Source: Channa striata
Lineage: Eukaryota; Chordata; Actinopteri; Anabantiformes; Channidae
Assembly (NCBI GenBank): GCA_033026295.1
Contig: CM065173.1
Coordinates: forward strand, 5,580,001 to 5,644,000
Length of the DNA stretch: 64,000 nt
Direction of reading: 5' to 3'
Each line of letters opens with the position of its first letter. The stretch's first letter is position 1. This document shows positions 1 through 11,034 of this stretch, piece after piece. The notes beneath the pieces were generated by a model. The model had not been told where the DNA came from and searched no databases. It worked only from the letters and a program-made list of their open reading frames with translations. A program made the position numbers and the translations under genes.

Positions 1-92
1 AGATTCTGGTTTATTTTTCACACTCTCCACTGAGAGCAGCTTGGACAAGTTTTTGTTGAATCTGTGCCCCCTTGAACATTTTGGGGGTGGCC

Positions 93-236
93 ATGGCTGG
101 CGGGTGGCTGACCTCACACTCTGGACTGGAGAGATACCAGCGCATCCTGGGGATTGTGGGTAAACCCCGAAGGCCTTCGGCTGGCCGCTACAAAGCCGCT
201 CTGACAAATGAGCCTGAGGGGAGGAGGTGGAGCTGA
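93..236 (+). other. Candidate short ORF (47 codons), possible exon
   Basis: An ATG in strong start context (gccATGg) opens a 47-codon frame ending in TGA at 234-236. The peptide is arginine-rich and basic in its second half, with a stretch reading ERYQRILGIVGKPRRPSAGR, and has no signal peptide or known domain that I recognise. It lies in locally GC-rich DNA. A second frame on the same strand is open from 208 to a strong splice-donor sequence at 328. The window starts only 92 bases upstream, so this could be the edge of a real gene, an upstream ORF in a 5' exon, or chance. I do not recognise the protein and assign no function. Confidence 0.18.
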
Positions 237-324
237 GGCTGCATGGAGGACCACCGAGGCTAAGAGGCCCGGGGCAATGCAGGGCAGTGGCTCCTCCACC
301 ATCCACTCTCTCAGCTTCTCACTA

Positions 325-333
325 CAGGTATGT
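325..333 (+). other. Strong splice-donor-like sequence
   Basis: CAG/GTATGT matches the vertebrate 5' splice-site consensus, with the GT at 328-329. The sequence upstream (208-327) is open in one frame and rich in Ser/Gly codons; stop codons appear further downstream. This would fit the 3' edge of an exon, but no partner acceptor or recognised protein confirms it. Confidence 0.2.
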
Positions 334-399
334 TCTCTATTACAGATTCAAGTGAGAAAATTCAATTCCAAGACAGTCGGTATCTGTTTTCAGGGATGA

Positions 400-1507
400 A
401 ACGGTTTCCATCACTGATTGATATGCAGACAGATGATCTATGCTTTGAATCATAAATGATAAAACGAATAAATGTGAAATGATACGACCCCGAAAAGTGA
501 CCAAAGTGTTGCATTTTTGACTTGCATTGACAAGGTGATTATTGGAACTTTCTCTCCAAAAAGTGACAAATGTAACATGACTTTTTCATCTTTTATTTTT
601 TATTTTTTACCTGTGATGTGAATTGCTGGTGTTTCTCAGGGAACATGCTCTCAGGTAGAAGGCTCCTGGACTGACGGCGGGGAGGGCAGTGATAATTATG
701 GGCTGGTAAAACACCACTGAAAGGTGCAATAACAGTCAAATTTACTACAATTTGAGTTCAGCGTTATATGTACATTAATATGCAAACTAACCTGAGGTGT
801 GTAATGTGTAATGACAACTTTTTGAACAGGCTTTCTACCTTCCATTGAAAATTGCCGCACTAACTGTACATAATGTCAAGCTGTGTATAATTTCCACACA
901 CTGATCAGCTAACATCTAGAACCCTTTCATTTCTGCATCACGTTAATGCTTTCACATGTGTACGGTGTGACTGGTGCAACATTAGCCGACTGTGATAAAT
1001 GTGGTGAGTGCTGTGAGCAACCCGTAGAAACCCAAACCTCCTGTATGATGTGGACCACTGTTTAACTGCACATTCTTCTTCTTCCTGTTTTCTCCTCAGT
1101 CTGCAGCTCATCAACCAGCAGATCATGCATCCTAATCTTTGTCATTGTGTCAGACGCGAAGACAATAGAAAACAGCACAGAAACATGACTAGAACTACCA
1201 AAGTGTATTATGTATCATGGTTTATTTAGCTTACGTGGAAAAAATTGATGGTACTCCTCCAGCGAATAAAGCAGAAGCTACAAATCTTTCTGAAATAACT
1301 TTAAAAGCATTAAATGGAAATTTGTAACAAATGAAATTCTGACTTTTTTATTAAACAGAATATTTTGAATAATATAATAAAACCCAAAACAAACAACGCA
1401 GTGATTTTTTACTGATTGAAATTGGACAAAAGACTGATCACAAGATTGAAAATATGTGGTGCTAATTATTAAAAACACTTTGTGATATTACTATGATCTA
1501 ATTATTA
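400..1507. other. Unannotated non-coding stretch
   Basis: AT-rich sequence with many stop codons on both strands. I see no repeat family, RNA gene or coding pattern in it. Confidence 0.5.
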
Positions 1508-1690
1508 ATATGTCACCACTGTAGGACATTAACTCTGTGTCTTCTTGGTCCTGTAGTTGTGCCTCTTTGTCTCCCTCTGCCTGTCCCTGTCCTCAGGTGT
1601 CCCCGGCTTTGGACCTGTGTGTCTTCCAGTGCTGTTCCCCAGCTACTGGTCCTACTAATGCAACCTGCCCAATGTTTTATACTCAGCCCC
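1508..1690 (+). mobile_element. L2-type LINE, 3'UTR fragment
   Basis: This segment aligns by eye with the 3'UTR of the LINE copies at 27.2-27.4 kb and (reverse strand) 53.1-53.3 kb. Shared blocks are 'tgtcaccactgta', 'ttaactctgt', 'caggtgtccccggctttgg', 'ctactggtcctac' and 'cctgcccaatgtttt'. The copy here has 'tttatactcag' where the others have 'ttccactcag', a variant it shares with the fragment at 3.8 kb. It ends abruptly near 1690, where ORF1 sequence of the same element class begins, so the order of LINE parts is scrambled. Confidence 0.7.
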
Positions 1691-1734
1691 CATAGTCAGA
1701 AACGTGAACTTAGAGACGCCAGCGCCATAGTCAA

Positions 1735-2126
1735 TGTTACCCTGGGGCCAGAGCGGGCGACATCGAATCATATTTGAAGCTCCTGTCTAAGGATAAACGT
1801 AGATACAGTAAGATCATTATTCATGCAGGAACAAATGACTAAAATGAATATTGAGTCAACTTTGCAAAGACAATGTCGGACTCCGTAGTTTTCTCTGGAC
1901 CCCTGCCAAATCTGATCAGTGACGACATGTATAGCCGCGCATGTCATTCAACCGCTGGCTGTCTAGGTGGTGTCCAGCAAACGATGTGGGCTACATAGAC
2001 AATTGGAAAAGTTTTGGGAAAACCTAGGCTTATTAGGAGAGACGGCATCCATCCTACTTTGGACGGTGCCTCTCTTATCAAAAATATGGCTGATTTTATT
2101 AGACAACCAAAAGATTGACAATCCAG
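1735..2126 (+). pseudogene. L2-type LINE ORF1 remnant, SGNH-hydrolase-like domain
   Basis: Frame 1 reads GARAGDIESYLKLLS, then IIIHAGTND just before an in-frame stop at 1840. It continues with SDSVVFSGPLPNL, and after a frameshift with FNRWLSRWCPANDVGYIDNW. After another shift it reads LIRRDGIHPTLDGASLI and ends at a stop near 2116. GTND fits block III of the SGNH/GDSL esterase fold, and DGIHP fits block V, which carries the catalytic Asp and His. Such esterase-like ORF1 proteins are known in CR1/L2-clade LINEs. At least one in-frame stop and two frameshifts make the copy dead. The N-terminal part is not recognisable. Confidence 0.75.
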
Positions 2127-2309
2127 AGTTGAGCCTATCTCTGCAGTATCCTTACCGCCGTTACCCCCACAACTCCCACATTCCTATAGAAACTGTGTCT
2201 GTTCCCGATTAACTAAATTCTACAAACTAAAAATGATCACAAGAGGAGTTAATCATAATAACTTAATAAAAATCAGCTTACTGAACAAAAAACTAAAACA
2301 CTTAAATGT

Positions 2310-2540
2310 GGATTATTAAATATCAGATCTCTCTCCATCTAAATCTCTGTTAGTAAATGACTTGATAAGTGATCATCAATTCGATTTATTTTGTCTCACC
2401 CTGACCTGGTTGCAGAAGGAAGAATCTGTTAGTTTAAATGATCAACCCCCAAGTGTTCCTTCAGGCCGAGGTGGAGGAGTAGCAGCAATTTATCAAAAAT
2501 CAATATCAGATACCACTAAATGTTCTTTTCTTTTGTCCCT
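2310..2540 (+). pseudogene. L2-type LINE ORF2 remnant, endonuclease N-terminus
   Basis: The region gives LLNIRSL, then after a one-base shift SKSLLVNDLISDHQFDLF and CLTLTWLQKEE, followed by GRGGGVAAIYQKS. This is the usual start of the apurinic-like endonuclease domain of non-LTR retrotransposons, where a 'CLTETWL' motif carries a metal-binding glutamate. Here that residue is Leu, so catalysis would be lost even without the frameshift. Sequence similarity stops near 2540. It lies directly downstream of the ORF1 remnant in the correct order, so 1735-2540 is probably one truncated insertion. Confidence 0.72.
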
Positions 2541-2893
2541 TATTCTGAATTTTTGACTGAGTTTAAATTATTTCCTAGGTGCCTGGTTCTGTTTTTTTTA
2601 AATAATTCAATGATAAATTGTAAATGAACCCAACTGTTTTAGTCAAAACCTTGTCAATATTGATAAACTAACAGTTTTCCTCAAATTCAAATTTCCTAAT
2701 AACATTTGAATTTAGTTTATTAGACTTCAGGCTAAAGAAGTTTTGCTTCAGTAGGTGTTTATCTGAAAACACTTCAAATTTAAGTGTTCTTTTCTTTTGT
2801 CAATTTAAAGTTATTTCAGGAAAGTTCTGTTTTTTTTTTCTTTCCTAATAATTCAATGATACCAACAGTTTTGCTTCATGTATAGCGTGTTTG
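2521..2893 (+). repeat. Direct-repeat block A (two partial copies)
   Basis: A 'tgttcttttcttttgtc' start and a T-run followed by 'aataattcaatgata' occur at about 2521-2614 and again at 2785-2861. The second copy also holds a 35-base stretch (2795-2829) and a 21-base stretch (2873-2893) that recur exactly at 3921-3955 and 3971-3991. These sequences are probably parts of the same decayed mobile element or of a local segmental duplication. Confidence 0.6.
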
Positions 2894-3117
2894 ATGAATT
2901 CAGTGTACTACTGCTGGTGTTTTCATTATTATGAAACTGAACAACAAAAGCATTAGCTGTTTTCAGAGCAACATTAAACTACACAGACTTTGACTGGTTC
3001 CATCTGGTAGCATGTGCCTAACAATCAATGTACAACAATAAGCTAGTTTGTGCTGTTTGTCTGGTCTCAGGTTTGACACAATGCCTAATGATAAGTGAAT
3101 GATTTAAAGTACAACCC

Positions 3118-3345
3118 TTCTTAGTGCTGCTTTGACACCATTGATCACAGAATATTATTACAGGGGAGCAGTGTGAGTCCAGGGACCTGACCCTCCAGGG
3201 CACCTTCTTTATCATCCTGATGAAACCCAAGCTGATGAATCTTCAAAGTTATGGAATTCCACAAGGCTCTGTATTAGGACCAATACTCTTTACTCTATAT
3301 ATGTCTCTTTCTTTTTTAAGGGACTGGATGTATCCTTCTACCCCA
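3118..3345 (+). pseudogene. L2-type LINE ORF2 remnant, reverse-transcriptase core
   Basis: The translation gives SAAFDTIDHRILLQG, which fits RT motif A with its catalytic Asp, and further on LQSYGIPQGSVLGPILFTLY, which fits RT motif B. About 40 residues between them are missing or unreadable compared with intact elements, and frame changes separate the pieces. Just after (3319-3332) the words 'agggactggatgta' resemble the post-RT segment of the 26-kb copy, which suggests an internal deletion that removes the YADD region. The element piece ends where the reverse-oriented U2-like sequence begins. Confidence 0.7.
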
Positions 3346-3396
3346 AGCTCCAACCATTGAGTAATCAGGCCGCCAAAAAAAAGTGGGTCTAAAGAT

Positions 3397-3553
3397 GTGT
3401 GCACTATTCCTGAAAGTACTACAATACCAGATCGATGCTTGGAGAGGACGAGGTGTGGACTTCCACCTCCCTGTCCTTGAGTAGGAGACACATCAGGTTT
3501 GAAACTTATGAAAAAGATACTACGCTTGATCTTAGCCAGAAGAAGAGAATGAA
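3397..3553 (-). pseudogene. U2 snRNA pseudogene
   Basis: Read on the minus strand, the segment follows the vertebrate U2 spliceosomal RNA from near its 5' end to its 3' end. It has the 5' 'ggctaagatcaag' block, the branch-point-binding GTAGTA, the stem IIa/b region, and a 3' stem-loop with 'gcatcgatctggtattg', ending near a GTGCAC. About 25 bases are missing in the middle, and these include the Sm-protein site (A-U5-GG class) just after stem IIb. The 5' end 'cttctcggcctttt' region is also altered. Total length is about 157 against about 188-190 for U2. Without the Sm site it should not form a stable snRNP, so I call it a pseudogene. It lies between two plus-strand LINE pieces. Confidence 0.85.
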
Positions 3554-3767
3554 GGGTGTTGCCTCTTTTGTTCTTCTTCTGCTGACATTGCATTGATGGA
3601 GCAACAGCACAGCTGTGTCTCACTGTGCCATGCAGAGATTTTTCTCCATTTCCAAAAACATGAAAAAAAAAAAGTGTCGTGAATTTCACAATGTCTGTGA
3701 TGTGAAACTCATCAAGCAAGTCTCTGCAGTTTGAAGCCATGTGCAACTGCAAGTGCTGTGTTTAGTG

Positions 3768-3908
3768 AACGTGTCCTCACCCCAGCCCCGTCACCATGTG
3801 TCCTGGACCTGTGTGTCTTCAGTGCGCACTACTGCCCAACCTTCCCAATGTTTTATACTCACCCCAACCGGTCAAGGCTGATGTCGGCCCACCCTAACGA
3901 GGATCAAA
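3768..3908 (+). mobile_element. L2-type LINE, 3'UTR fragment (second copy)
   Basis: This is another piece of the LINE 3'UTR: 'ggacctgtgtgtcttcagtgc', 'cccaatgttttatactcac', 'ccaaccggtcaaggc' and 'tgtcggcccaccctaa' follow the copies at 27.3 and 29.0 kb in order. It shares the 'tttatactca' variant with 1508-1690. The tail and the (TTGAA)n end are absent. Confidence 0.65.
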
Positions 3909-3920
3909 AATATTAACTCT

Positions 3921-3991
3921 TTTTGTCAATTTAAAGTTATTTCAGGAAAGTTCTGCGTTTCAATCTCATCGCTTCATGTATAGCGTGTTTG
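3921..3991 (+). repeat. Direct-repeat block A, distal copy
   Basis: Positions 3921-3955 are identical over 35 bases to 2795-2829, and 3971-3991 are identical over 21 bases to 2873-2893. The spacer is 15 bases here and 43 there. The pair brackets the RT remnant, the U2 pseudogene and the 3'UTR piece. Confidence 0.75.
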
Positions 3992-4470
3992 CTTCAGCTC
4001 ACTTTTTATTTCTCTGCACGGAGATGAGGAATGAAGAATGTGTAATTACCTGAAGGAGCGAGGCGACCAAACTGTCCGTTAGCTGCACAGAAATCCTGCG
4101 GTAATGAGAAAAGGTAAGCCACTTACCGAGAAAAGCTCTGCTATTTTCCTCACCTCACTTCAACAGCTAATGACAGACGCGAACACAGCGGCTCTCCTCT
4201 GCTGCTTAGCTACACCTTTCACCCTCTTCACACGACGTTTAAAAGAAAGAAATTCACACAGAACAAAAACACCTAAAAAAAAATACCTGAGATGGAAAAA
4301 TATACACATCAGTATTTCATCGTAAAGTAACAGCTGACCATTGTGTGAATCAGCTCCAACAATATCTTGCACAAAGGCTGCAGGCAGGAGACATTTGTAG
4401 CCTATAGCCAACCCGCTAAATATAAAAATACTTTCAGTGCTAAATGTTTCATGTTTATACAACAAGATCC

Positions 4471-4728
4471 ATCCATCATATATAACTGCTTATCTCCTTC
4501 AGGGATAAGCAGGGGCTGGCAGAGGACAAGAAGTATGGTCCACCCTGGACAGGTCTCCAGTCTATGAGAGACACACAGAGACAACCATTCACGCTCACAT
4601 TCACACTTACAATTAATTTAACATGCATGCATTCGGACTGTTAGAGGAAACATGCAATCTCACAATGGCTGGGGATTCAAACCGGGAATGTTGTAGCTTT
4701 GAGGCGGCAGCGCTATACACTATACACA
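4471..4728 (-). repeat. Dispersed teleost repeat (tRNA-like head), decayed copy
   Basis: On the minus strand this reads from a tRNA-like start (gcgctgccgcctcaaag ... B-box-like ggtttgaatcccc) through 'catgcatgtta...', 'tgtgaatgtgagcgtgaatgg', 'gactggagacctgtccagggtg' and ends in 'ggataagcag'. I recognise this as a very common fish dispersed repeat, normally about 300-350 bp. The middle (the 'ggagtttgcatgttctcc' block) is lost here. Related fragments lie at 22.7, 25.5 and 46.6 kb. Confidence 0.6.
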
Positions 4729-4734
4729 TGAACA

Positions 4735-5326
4735 TCAAAACTGTCATTATATGACAATAAATGTTTTGAAAAGTTTATATGTGGCTACTTTAGTTCCACA
4801 GAAATTTTGTCTAGTTTTGACTAATAAGCCATTTTATTAATTTCAACAGTCCTCATGCAAACAATCAATACAACTGTGAATTGTAGGTTTTTTTACCCAC
4901 CTTCTCATACAATCGTCCTGACCGTTTGTTGAAGTGACGCCCCAACAGAGGAAGGCAGGCGTCTCTTCCTGGCACAAAAAGGGCTGATACCATTACCAAC
5001 ACTAACACTTAAAAAAGCATCTCTCTGCTTCTTTAAACGGGGCTGAGTGACATTTACAGGGCAAAACAATAAATTTAAGGCTGCTGAAAAATCCACAAAG
5101 TCAGGAAATAACTGTCATCTAAAAGGTTGTTGCTCTAAAAAAAAACCTTATCAAGTTATTTACTGGTGAAATTTTATGTTTCTGCCAACTGACCTGTGAG
5201 TACAAAGTGTCCTCGTGTTTCGCCTGCACTGTTTTAACAGACTCAACATCCAATTCTACAGTTCAAATTCATCTGCACCTGCAGAAATCAGAACCTTTCT
5301 CTGCGAAACTGAGTGGATCCATCTAT

Positions 5327-5369
<43 letters not shown>

Positions 5370-7469
5370 TGTGGCCGTTTGGCTGTAAAGGATTACAGCA
5401 GTGTAGCAGTAATTAGTTGTGGCATAATGAACATTTGGCCCTGTGGCAAGGAATAATTAAGCAGCACTTTTGCAGTGATCGGTAACGAGGTGACGAGGCC
5501 AGAAAACCTCCCAGCTCTCACAGCCGAGGATGGAATTCATTACTGTTGCCTTTACAAACATACATGCATACACGTATGATAATAAATCATCCCCCACCCC
5601 CCTCATGTAGATACTGTCCAATGTAGAAAGCCACAGTTCAGCACATTGTCCGGTGACAACGTGGAAAAAAATAGTTCTACGCAGCATCAGCGCCTTGTTT
5701 CACTTGAAAGGGGAGATGCTTCGCAAGTTTCCCTCCAAAAAGAGCTAAATATTGTGCATTCAAATCCCCCATTGTTACTGTTAACACACTGGAGCCAATT
5801 CTCCAGTCACGTGTCATTAAACCAGAGTCGATGTCATTAAAAAAAGCTGCAGTCAAAGCGATGGTACAATGGCAAAGTGTGAAAACATGCTGCAAATCGG
5901 ACATTTCTGTTTAAGTTACATCCTCGGCCTGTTTTCGTTTCTTGACTGGAAGCGAGGACTGATGTGTCCTGCATTAGCACTATTTGTTTTTTTAAACCAA
6001 CTGTTTCCCATCATCCAACTTAGTGGTTTGGTCCAAGTGATGCTTGTACTGGAACTTCCAGCAGTTTCCACTCAGCCTGGTAAATGAGCAAATTCAAAAT
6101 CACTAGAAAAGTCCATAAACTGCATGTTCATGACGTCATGTTATATTTGCATATACATGCTTGATTGTTGAAGTTTAAACTTCCTAAGCACGGTCTTTTT
6201 GACAGATGACATTTTCCCTCAGTCACAAATATAATAATACACAACCCGTCATTTTGCAACGAATAACGGCATGAATTCTCACCACATTTTTTGTACCAAA
6301 CACTGGAATGTTTTTCACACACTAAGTCGAGATCACGACCCCAGCCCCATCAATATAATTCTGTGTTTCTGAAGATCAGACTGACATCTGAAAATCCCCC
6401 GGAACAAGCAGGAAGTGTTGGCCACAGACAGAGAACTGTTTTTTCGTCTTTCAGTTGGAGGGACTAAATGTTCCTCTTTCAAATGTACTTTTCTTCATAA
6501 ACCAGCCACAGAGCCAGTCACACGTGTGCAGGTCTCAGGTCAGAACCTTCAAGTCCCAGGTCATTGTAGTGAGAGTCAAGTCACGATCAAATGACAATGG
6601 TCATAAAAGTCGGGTTGTGTTGTCAACTGCAGCTCACATACACGTTTTACATCCTACTGCAGGTCAGAGCAAACATGGATGTGTCAACGATTTACACTAT
6701 TTCCCAATAAGACAGTCCCTTTATTACGTATAAGTTACATTTGTGTTAGACATTTCCAAGCAAGAAGTAAATGTATAAAAAGGCCGACATTAACAGGTAA
6801 TGTTAACGAGTAAACAGCATATGAGCTTTGATAAGGACTGTACCCAGCCAATAGCTGTAATACATCCAGCATCCTCTTATCCATTTGACATTCATAAAAC
6901 ACACACCTGTAGGACTGACTAAACTACCGTCAAGCTGTTGAGAGCTGAGCTCAGTAACCAGTTTCCTTGGTCAAATACGTTTGACAAATACAGTGGAGCT
7001 TCATGGCCAAACGTCGGGCAGTGGCCATGGTGAAATTTACACTTTGGCCGCTTCAGTAGTGACAGATGATCATCTGTGTCACTAGCTGCAGACCTTGCAT
7101 ACATGTGCAATCATCACCAAAATAATCCTTAAATCCAAATTGTAATTATTATTTTTTATTGTAAAATTATTTTTCAGTTGGCTTCCACCTTGTGATCTGC
7201 TGCCTGCTTTTGCCTGTGCACTTCTGCTGCATGTAGGTTGCTGGGTTTGCGTGTATCGCTGTAGAAATCACCATATTATGTTTCAAAAAATCAAGTACAA
7301 AAAGAATGAAAAAAAAATGCAAGTGCAAGCTGACGGACATCAGTCTTCCACCAGGCACTGTAGGTAGCACCGTGTTTGTGCAGTGTCTGGCAAAGCCCCA
7401 CCAAAGCCACTTCTGTAACATTCAGATATCAGAGGATGTTGGAAGTCGCCATTGCAACACATTTTCATC
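4735..7469. other. Unannotated non-coding stretch
   Basis: Apart from the (CA)n tract at 5328-5366 I see no gene, RNA or recognisable repeat. Reading frames here are under 100 codons and overlap on both strands. Confidence 0.5.
5328..5366. repeat. (CA)n microsatellite
   Basis: Uninterrupted CA dinucleotide run of about 39 bases. Confidence 0.95.
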
Positions 7470-7545
7470 CCACAGCATCACTTGATGATGCTTCCCAAGG
7501 TGTCAAGTTGTGCTTTTCTTGTCCTGTATATTGACTCCGCAGGTG
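7470..7545. repeat. Terminal fragment of dispersed element family M
   Basis: 'gatgcttcccaaggtgtcaa' followed by 'cttgtcctgtatattgac' parallels 57.49-57.56 kb ('gacgcttcccaaggatgac' then 'tatgcccagtatctgac'). The rest of the element is absent. See 21575-21965 for the fullest copy. Confidence 0.4.
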
Positions 7546-10500
7546 TCAGTGTGAACGCTTCAGGAGGGCCACCGTTTTACGTTCACATAAAACTGCATTA
7601 GTGTTGGGGAAGCAAAAGGGCTGGACAAACGACCCTTTCTGGGGCCTCGGGAACGATAACGGGCCGAACCACTGAGTGAGTAGGACAGAGGAGAGTAAAG
7701 AAGACTGGGGATGAGAGACGAGAAAACAACCGCACATTGTGCAATAGGAGCAATCATCTGAGAATGTGCTCTTGGGAAAAATGACAGCATCAGTCAGTGC
7801 AGCAGGTGCCCCAAAAGATGGCACAAAAGTCAGTGAGATGTCAGACAGGAGTCGAAAGAATAATTCCACTGTGCTGAGCTTCAAGTCAACCGTCAGAAGG
7901 CAGAAGACAAAGACGTGATACGTTTAAGAGTCTGTGGTTGTATCATGGAGCCAAAGCAATTAGAACACATGTCAATGTGCTGTTATTACTGATTAAATGG
8001 TATTTCACATTTTTTGACATTGTGATAGAGAGAAGGCCTCAGTAATGTTTTATGATATGTGATGCTAACTTCAAAGATATTGCATTGTTATTTCACTGTG
8101 TTATGTTTTTGTTGCGGAGAATGTAAAAACAGCAGTAGCAGTTACACACTTTTAAAATGTTTCAGCTCCCATCAGCCTATAATTATAGTCCGGCAGGCAA
8201 CCGTCTACCTACCGGCAGGTTTGGGCAGCGTAACTGACGAGGTTTTAGATTGAATGATCTGATAACATCAGTACAAATGAACCAAACTGACAAACTTTAA
8301 CTAGCAGCTCCTGCATTTCAATATTCTCTGCCTGCGCCTGAGTTTTCCTGTCTTTGATAGTGTTTATACTGTCTGGAAGCTGGTAGCAAATGCAACTTCA
8401 ATATCCAACCCCCCCAAGAATTTCTGATTTCTTAACGACTGGATGTCACTGTTGTGCTGTTTATTCACTGTTAGAGAATTTGTTTGTACCTGTGAGAAAA
8501 CGCTAATTACAAGAAAACCGGGAGAGGTAATGTGGACAGACAAGGAGAGGATGATAAATAAAAAAAAAGCCCAAAGTGTCGTTTTCACAATAGATTTGCT
8601 TTTGCACTTGTTTTTTGGGAGCGAGTTTCCATCTCAGCTCAAACATTTTTCCATAGCAGATTTGGTCCTCGCATTTTAATGTTTATGTCAATTACATAAA
8701 ATCCTTGAATTGTGTTAATTAATCAGTGTTTGAAGCACTAAAACAAGTGCAGTTTCTCTCGTCTGAGGCTTTTCACTTGCTTTCTTGGGATAAAGAAGCT
8801 TTTGTGAGTTAGCGCAGGATTACACGACTCCCTCATGATGGATATTTTTTGTAGTAAATGTCGACTTTTCTCTGCCTGTAATGTGCTTTACCTTCCCTGA
8901 CATTACACCATGCAACCAGTCAGATTGACTTGTGAATTATGTCAAAAAATCCCACAGATGAAAGGCTCCTTTGAAAGCAGCAGTGAAAGAAATCAAGTCT
9001 TTCAGCTGGTGTTTGAATGCCGACGAGGCGCTGCCAGATCAAAATCTGATCAAACAATAACATTTTTCTCTTTTTTGATTCTGATTAGGCCTTATTTTCT
9101 GACAGCCACTAAAATAATTGTGAAAGTAATGAGATAGTGGCGTTTTTTTCTTTTTTCTCTTCGCTTTCTCTCTCCTTTCATATAATGAAAAGATGATGAA
9201 AACAGCCGTGACTCCAGGAATGAGCGTTACTGGGTGGGGAAAGGACTTCAAAGGGAATGATAAGCAAATGTAGCCGAGCATTCGTTCTGAATTAAGTCAA
9301 CCAGCCACTTTAATCAAATTGTTTCAGAGGAATCAAACTACAAACACAGAAACACAGAGAAGAAAGACAGATTGATTTTCAGCCTGTGAACTTCCTCTTA
9401 CACCGCAGCTTCTCCGACACAGTGACAACCGCTTCCTTCCATTTATAGGGATTTTTCTCCTTTAACTCTTACTCTTAACCTCAGGCCTGTCAATCCTGCG
9501 TAACACAAACAGCAATAATGTAAAATAGACACTGAAAAACAGCTCAAAACATTGTCAGTAATTCCTTTTTCTCCCCGCTGCCTTGGCCTGTTGACCTGAT
9601 TTGAAGTGGTCTAAATCCGCTCTGTGATGTATCAGAGCCGCTCCTTACATCACATGAAGTGCTCAAATGTGCTACTGTGAATAATGGGGTAATAATAAAG
9701 ATCATCTGAACAATGTCTGAATGAGCTTTGGAACACGGCACCAAGATGGCGACTGGTTTCACACTATTAAACTGTTAAATAGGCAGGTTCAAAGACTACA
9801 GCAGTTTTTGGGTTGAGGCACTAAATAAACAGGGCTAGACGCTGTTAAAAAGTTGTGCTTTAGCTTCGGTTCCCATCATCAACAAACACGTAAGTCGTCT
9901 CGTGGGGAAGTCCTCTGCTTAGCTGCCCGATTCCACCGAACCAAACCTTCTCCGAATTGTTCCATGTCTAAATACTTTATTACTAATAAGTGTTTGTGTC
10001 GCGGTAGTAAATGGCTGGTGGTTGATTTCCCCGTGTTGTAATTCAAACAGCCTGGTCCTAACCGCTTGAGCTTTTATAGCTGTTTAAATCCAGTTTTATA
10101 TGGTCAACAGGTTAACTGTCGTTGTAAACACTGTTTGTGAACACATCTTCATGTGTGAATGTCATCCCAGCAACAAAACTGCCAGGGTGCATCATCTTTT
10201 TACCGTTGGTTTTAGTGCTTCAGTCTGTGCACAAAATATCTGTTCATATAAAAGAATGTATCACAGGACTGTGTTGGTTTTAACTTCCAAATATCTATAT
10301 AGGGAAATTACATTTTAATAAAATTAAACTGAACTAAATCTGGACACACTTAGTGCACAGTTACAAAGCAGAGGCTCACGGTCTGAATAGATGACCGGTT
10401 CTCCTGAAGACGGACGGATTTGATGCAGCAGCTGCTCCTCGCTTCCCATTCAGGCTCGAAGCAAGGAGAAAGCAGAGCAGAAGAGCCGCAAACACAAGCC

Positions 10501-11034
10501 AAATATCTGTCTGTGAGAAAGGCAAACTGATGGCCAAGCATTAGTGTGCTTCCATCCGAGCTGGTTAACCGGAGAGCTGCCATTACTCATGTCCTAACAG
10601 CCTGTAATGGAATTTTCCTCGGATGAGCAAAAGGTTGTCAAGCCGCTCGCTGCAGATCACAAAAGCAGCTTGGTGGACTGGAAGTCCAGCAGGAAGAGAC
10701 GAGACGGGAAAACAAAGCCACACACACAGAGTCATTCATTACACTTTTTACTCATGAAAATCAATCTCTTTACTAATGTACAGCTTTTTCTCTAATTAGC
10801 CCCTGAAGAGCAAAATATCTTGACTGCAGAACTTTAAAGGCCACCTCAAATTTAAATGTTTTTTCATTTGTTTTTTCAACAGCCACAACATATGACAATT
10901 GGACCGTAGAATGACAGCATTCGAAATCATTCTGTTAGAATCTGATCTCTGCTTTGCTCCTACAGACCCGGCGTCAGATAATGACGTCAAATTGTGCAAA
11001 CTTTTTTAACAAACTTTTTAACATCCTTCGGTGA
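7546..11034. other. Unannotated non-coding stretch
   Basis: Ordinary AT-rich non-coding sequence. No supported gene or RNA. Frames open on the minus strand at 7.5-7.9 kb show no domain. Confidence 0.5.

Noticed and set aside
3249..3752. 167-codon minus-strand open frame
   Set aside because: It runs straight through the U2 pseudogene and the antisense of the LINE remnant; the translation has no domain and is open by chance.
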